Shown in pieces: positions 62,607 through 64,000 of a stretch of DNA of 64,000 bases. The position numbers and the translations under genes are program-made. Location of the stretch: contig NZ_BDBD01000018.1 of the NCBI RefSeq assembly GCF_001612805.1, positions 434,001 to 498,000 of the forward strand, in the 5' to 3' direction. This stretch comes from Nocardia coubleae NBRC 108252 (GTDB lineage Bacteria > Actinomycetota > Actinomycetes > Mycobacteriales > Mycobacteriaceae). Numbering within the stretch: the first letter of the stretch is position 1; every line of letters starts with the position of its first letter. The notes below the pieces were generated by a model that saw nothing but the letters and a program-made list of their open reading frames with translations, searched no databases and had not been told where the DNA came from.

Positions 62607-63554
62607 TCATCTGCCGCCGAACAACTTTCGCCAGCCGGATCGGCGCGGCGCGACCTCGACGCTCACCCGCGCTCCTTCCGGCACGAACCGGGCCTGCTCG
62701 TGAACCTGGCCCGCGATCCCGACCGCGACGACGAAGTCGAGCACTTCTACGTTGTCGGCCGTCATCGCGCCGCCTAGGACGGGCGGATGACTGAAGTCGT
62801 AGACCTGATCGGCCGCCGGGGTGATGCCGCGGTCGACGAGTTCGGCGACGAGATCGGCGCGCAGCACCTGTGGGCCTTGCGACGGATCGTTGAGGGCCGT
62901 CTCGCACTCCTGGAACGACGCCCACCTGCGGGTGAGCGTTCCCGAGATGATGTCCAGCAGCCACACGCCGTCCTCGTCGCCGAGAAAGACGTCGCCGAAC
63001 AGCGTGGTGAACACCGGCCGCTTCCCGTCGACCCCGATCCACGCCCATTCCTCGAGTGCCACCGCCACCTTTTCGTCCGCTGGGCGGATCAACGTGGGCG
63101 TCCGGTCGGCCGCGTTGGGGCCGTGCGCTTCGGCGACGAGGTCGAGGAAGGTCCACACGTTGCCGACCGTGTAGGTCGCGGGCTCCATCGACCCGCCGAG
63201 GAACGGATACGGCGTCGGGATGTAGACCTGGCCGTCGCCGAGCGGTCCGAGCAGGGCACGGATTTCGGCGACGTGGCCGGGCAGCATGACGTACTCCGCG
63301 AAGCCGGGGTCCCGGAGGACGGTGTCGGCGAATTCCCCCGGCCCCGAGAAGGTTCCGTAGCTCTTGGCCGCGGCCTCGAACGGATGCAGCACCGCGTACT
63401 CACCCGCCGCACTTGCCAAGAACACATGCCCGAGGTCGGAATACCCGACCACACAGTCGAACTGCGGGAACTCGGCGGCCCAGGTTGCCGCCACCGAACC
63501 CACCGCCACGGACGGGATCAGCCGGAAACACTCCGTTTTGTCCACAGCGCTCAC
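62607..63554 (-). CDS. Tdi1/DUF1851-type immunity-like protein
   Basis: A 315-residue soluble protein. The C-terminal part has LFGDVFLGDEDGVWLLDI and PPVLGGAMTADNVEVLDFVVAVGIAGQVHEQ, a signature I associate with DUF1851/Tdi1 (type VI immunity-like) domains. The N-terminal half is GAD-like (FDCVVGYSDLGHVFLASAAGEYAVLHPF). GTG 63554 overlaps the upstream TGA (GTGA), GTG 63545 with AAGGTGA is the alternative. Such proteins guard against toxins in some species, but no toxin is visible here; the name describes the domain only. Confidence 0.72.
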   Translation of the reverse strand: MSAVDKTECFRLIPSVAVGSVAATWAAEFPQFDCVVGYSDLGHVFLASAAGEYAVLHPFEAAAKSYGTFSGPGEFADTVLRDPGFAEYVMLPGHVAEIRALLGPLGDGQVYIPTPYPFLGGSMEPATYTVGNVWTFLDLVAEAHGPNAADRTPTLIRPADEKVAVALEEWAWIGVDGKRPVFTTLFGDVFLGDEDGVWLLDIISGTLTRRWASFQECETALNDPSQGPQVLRADLVAELVDRGITPAADQVYDFSHPPVLGGAMTADNVEVLDFVVAVGIAGQVHEQARFVPEGARVSVEVAPRRSGWRKLFGGR

Positions 63555-63918
63555 CTTCTGCCGAACATGCGTTGCCGGAGAGACCGTTTCGGCGCCGTGG
63601 CGTGACTGCGCGCCAGTGGGTCGTAGTCGTAGGCGGAACTGCACGCCCACGTCGCATCGGGTTTTTCGACAGGTTGTACTGCACCCCGCGAAGGCCGGTC
63701 CCAGCGTAGTGGTGCATGGAGATCAGCTCCGTGAGCAGCGGGCTCAGCGAAGACCAGTCCTCTGAGATGAACTGCGTGTCCGCCTGGCACCGGACATCGA
63801 CCCGGTTGCCGTCGAGCCCGATGTCCACTATTGCCGTGGTCGCGTGTTCGTCCACCTGGCTCGCGACGACGTGCGCGACCTCCGTCTCGATGCGGAGCTG
63901 AGCCATCCAATCGATCAT
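63551..63918 (-). pseudogene. Frameshifted small gene upstream of the Tdi1-like gene
   Basis: The first half (ATG 63918, MIDWMAQLRIETEVAHVVAS ... YNLSK) and the second half (DATWACSSAYDYDPLARS ... SLRQRMFGRR) lie in different frames. They meet at a run of five A (minus strand; 63662-63666 as T on the plus strand). One extra A gives a continuous 123-residue protein with a stop at 63551 that overlaps the next GTG (GTGA). The ATG has GGAG upstream. Either the gene is disrupted or the run was misread. No family recognised. Confidence 0.7.
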
Positions 63919-64000
63919 CGATCTCCGTCCAGAAAAATCGGGGTGACGGTTCGGCACCATCCGGTTCCTCGCCGGCCATCGAACGTTCCGAGCGGAGAGC

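Noticed and set aside
63655-63675. Programmed -1 frameshift at G-AAA-AAC
   Set aside because: The heptamer is not a proper X-XXY-YYZ slip site and no downstream pseudoknot is evident; a missing A is simpler.

Overview
The window is chromosomal DNA from a high-GC, mycolic-acid-type actinomycete, most likely Nocardia or a close relative. The evidence is the strong G/C third-position bias, GTG starts, many apparently leaderless genes, mycobacterial-type AccA3/AccD5/AccE5 and FadE25, EspC/WXG-like type VII secretion proteins and DUF3558-type lipoprotein remnants. From my memory of the Mycobacterium tuberculosis H37Rv map, most of the window follows, inverted, the order Rv3319 (sdhB) to Rv3274c (fadE25). 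That makes it mainly conserved core chromosome with accessory genes dropped in. I could not check this with a search.

Layout. (i) 1-1860 is a lower-GC accessory edge: a partial two-domain EspC/WXG-like protein, a shattered DUF3558 lipoprotein gene and a decayed Rpn/PD-(D/E)XK gene. (ii) 1929-5326 is the succinate dehydrogenase operon sdhCDAB. (iii) 5616-16102 is a nucleoside salvage block (cdd, deoA, add, upp, pmmB, deoD), interrupted by a type VII secretion-like cassette (12647-10503: EspC-like protein, NlpC/P60 hydrolase, two small proteins) and a conserved unknown gene. (iv) 16337-25666 holds an enoyl-CoA hydratase, two M20 amidohydrolases, the LpdA flavoprotein, two proline-rich envelope proteins and an aminotransferase. 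(v) 25675-28227 is accessory: a toxin-antitoxin-like pair with a palindromic operator, an alpha/beta hydrolase and a TetR regulator. (vi) 28230-33006 has glpK/glpD for glycerol use, then nei.

(vii) 33010-39159 holds the giant DNA-repair helicase gene lhr, a histidine-phosphatase-like gene and an initiator tRNA-fMet. (viii) 39213-42707 is the lysine-to-aminoadipate module pcd / lrpA-lat. (ix) 42829-45864 has a small secreted protein, a DoxX-like membrane protein and a patatin. (x) 46007-53414 is acyl-CoA carboxylase (accA3, accE5, accD5), the biotin ligase birA that loads it, a rhodanese whose catalytic Cys is Ser, a Cys-containing HTH regulator and maf. (xi) 53486-62554 has an acyl-ACP desaturase, a PH-domain membrane protein, a two-component system, a GtrA-like protein, purK-purE, an Rpn nuclease, a TetR regulator and fadE25. 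(xii) The right edge holds a Tdi1/DUF1851 immunity-like gene preceded by a frameshifted partner.

Themes are central metabolism (TCA entry, glycerol, lysine, malonyl/methylmalonyl-CoA supply and its biotinylation, fatty-acid oxidation and desaturation) and nucleotide salvage plus purine synthesis. I found no clear new defence or biosynthetic system. The best leads are the EspC-NlpC cassette, the two-gene toxin-antitoxin candidate with its operator, the Cys-to-Ser rhodanese beside a Cys-rich regulator, the lhr insertions and the decayed left edge.
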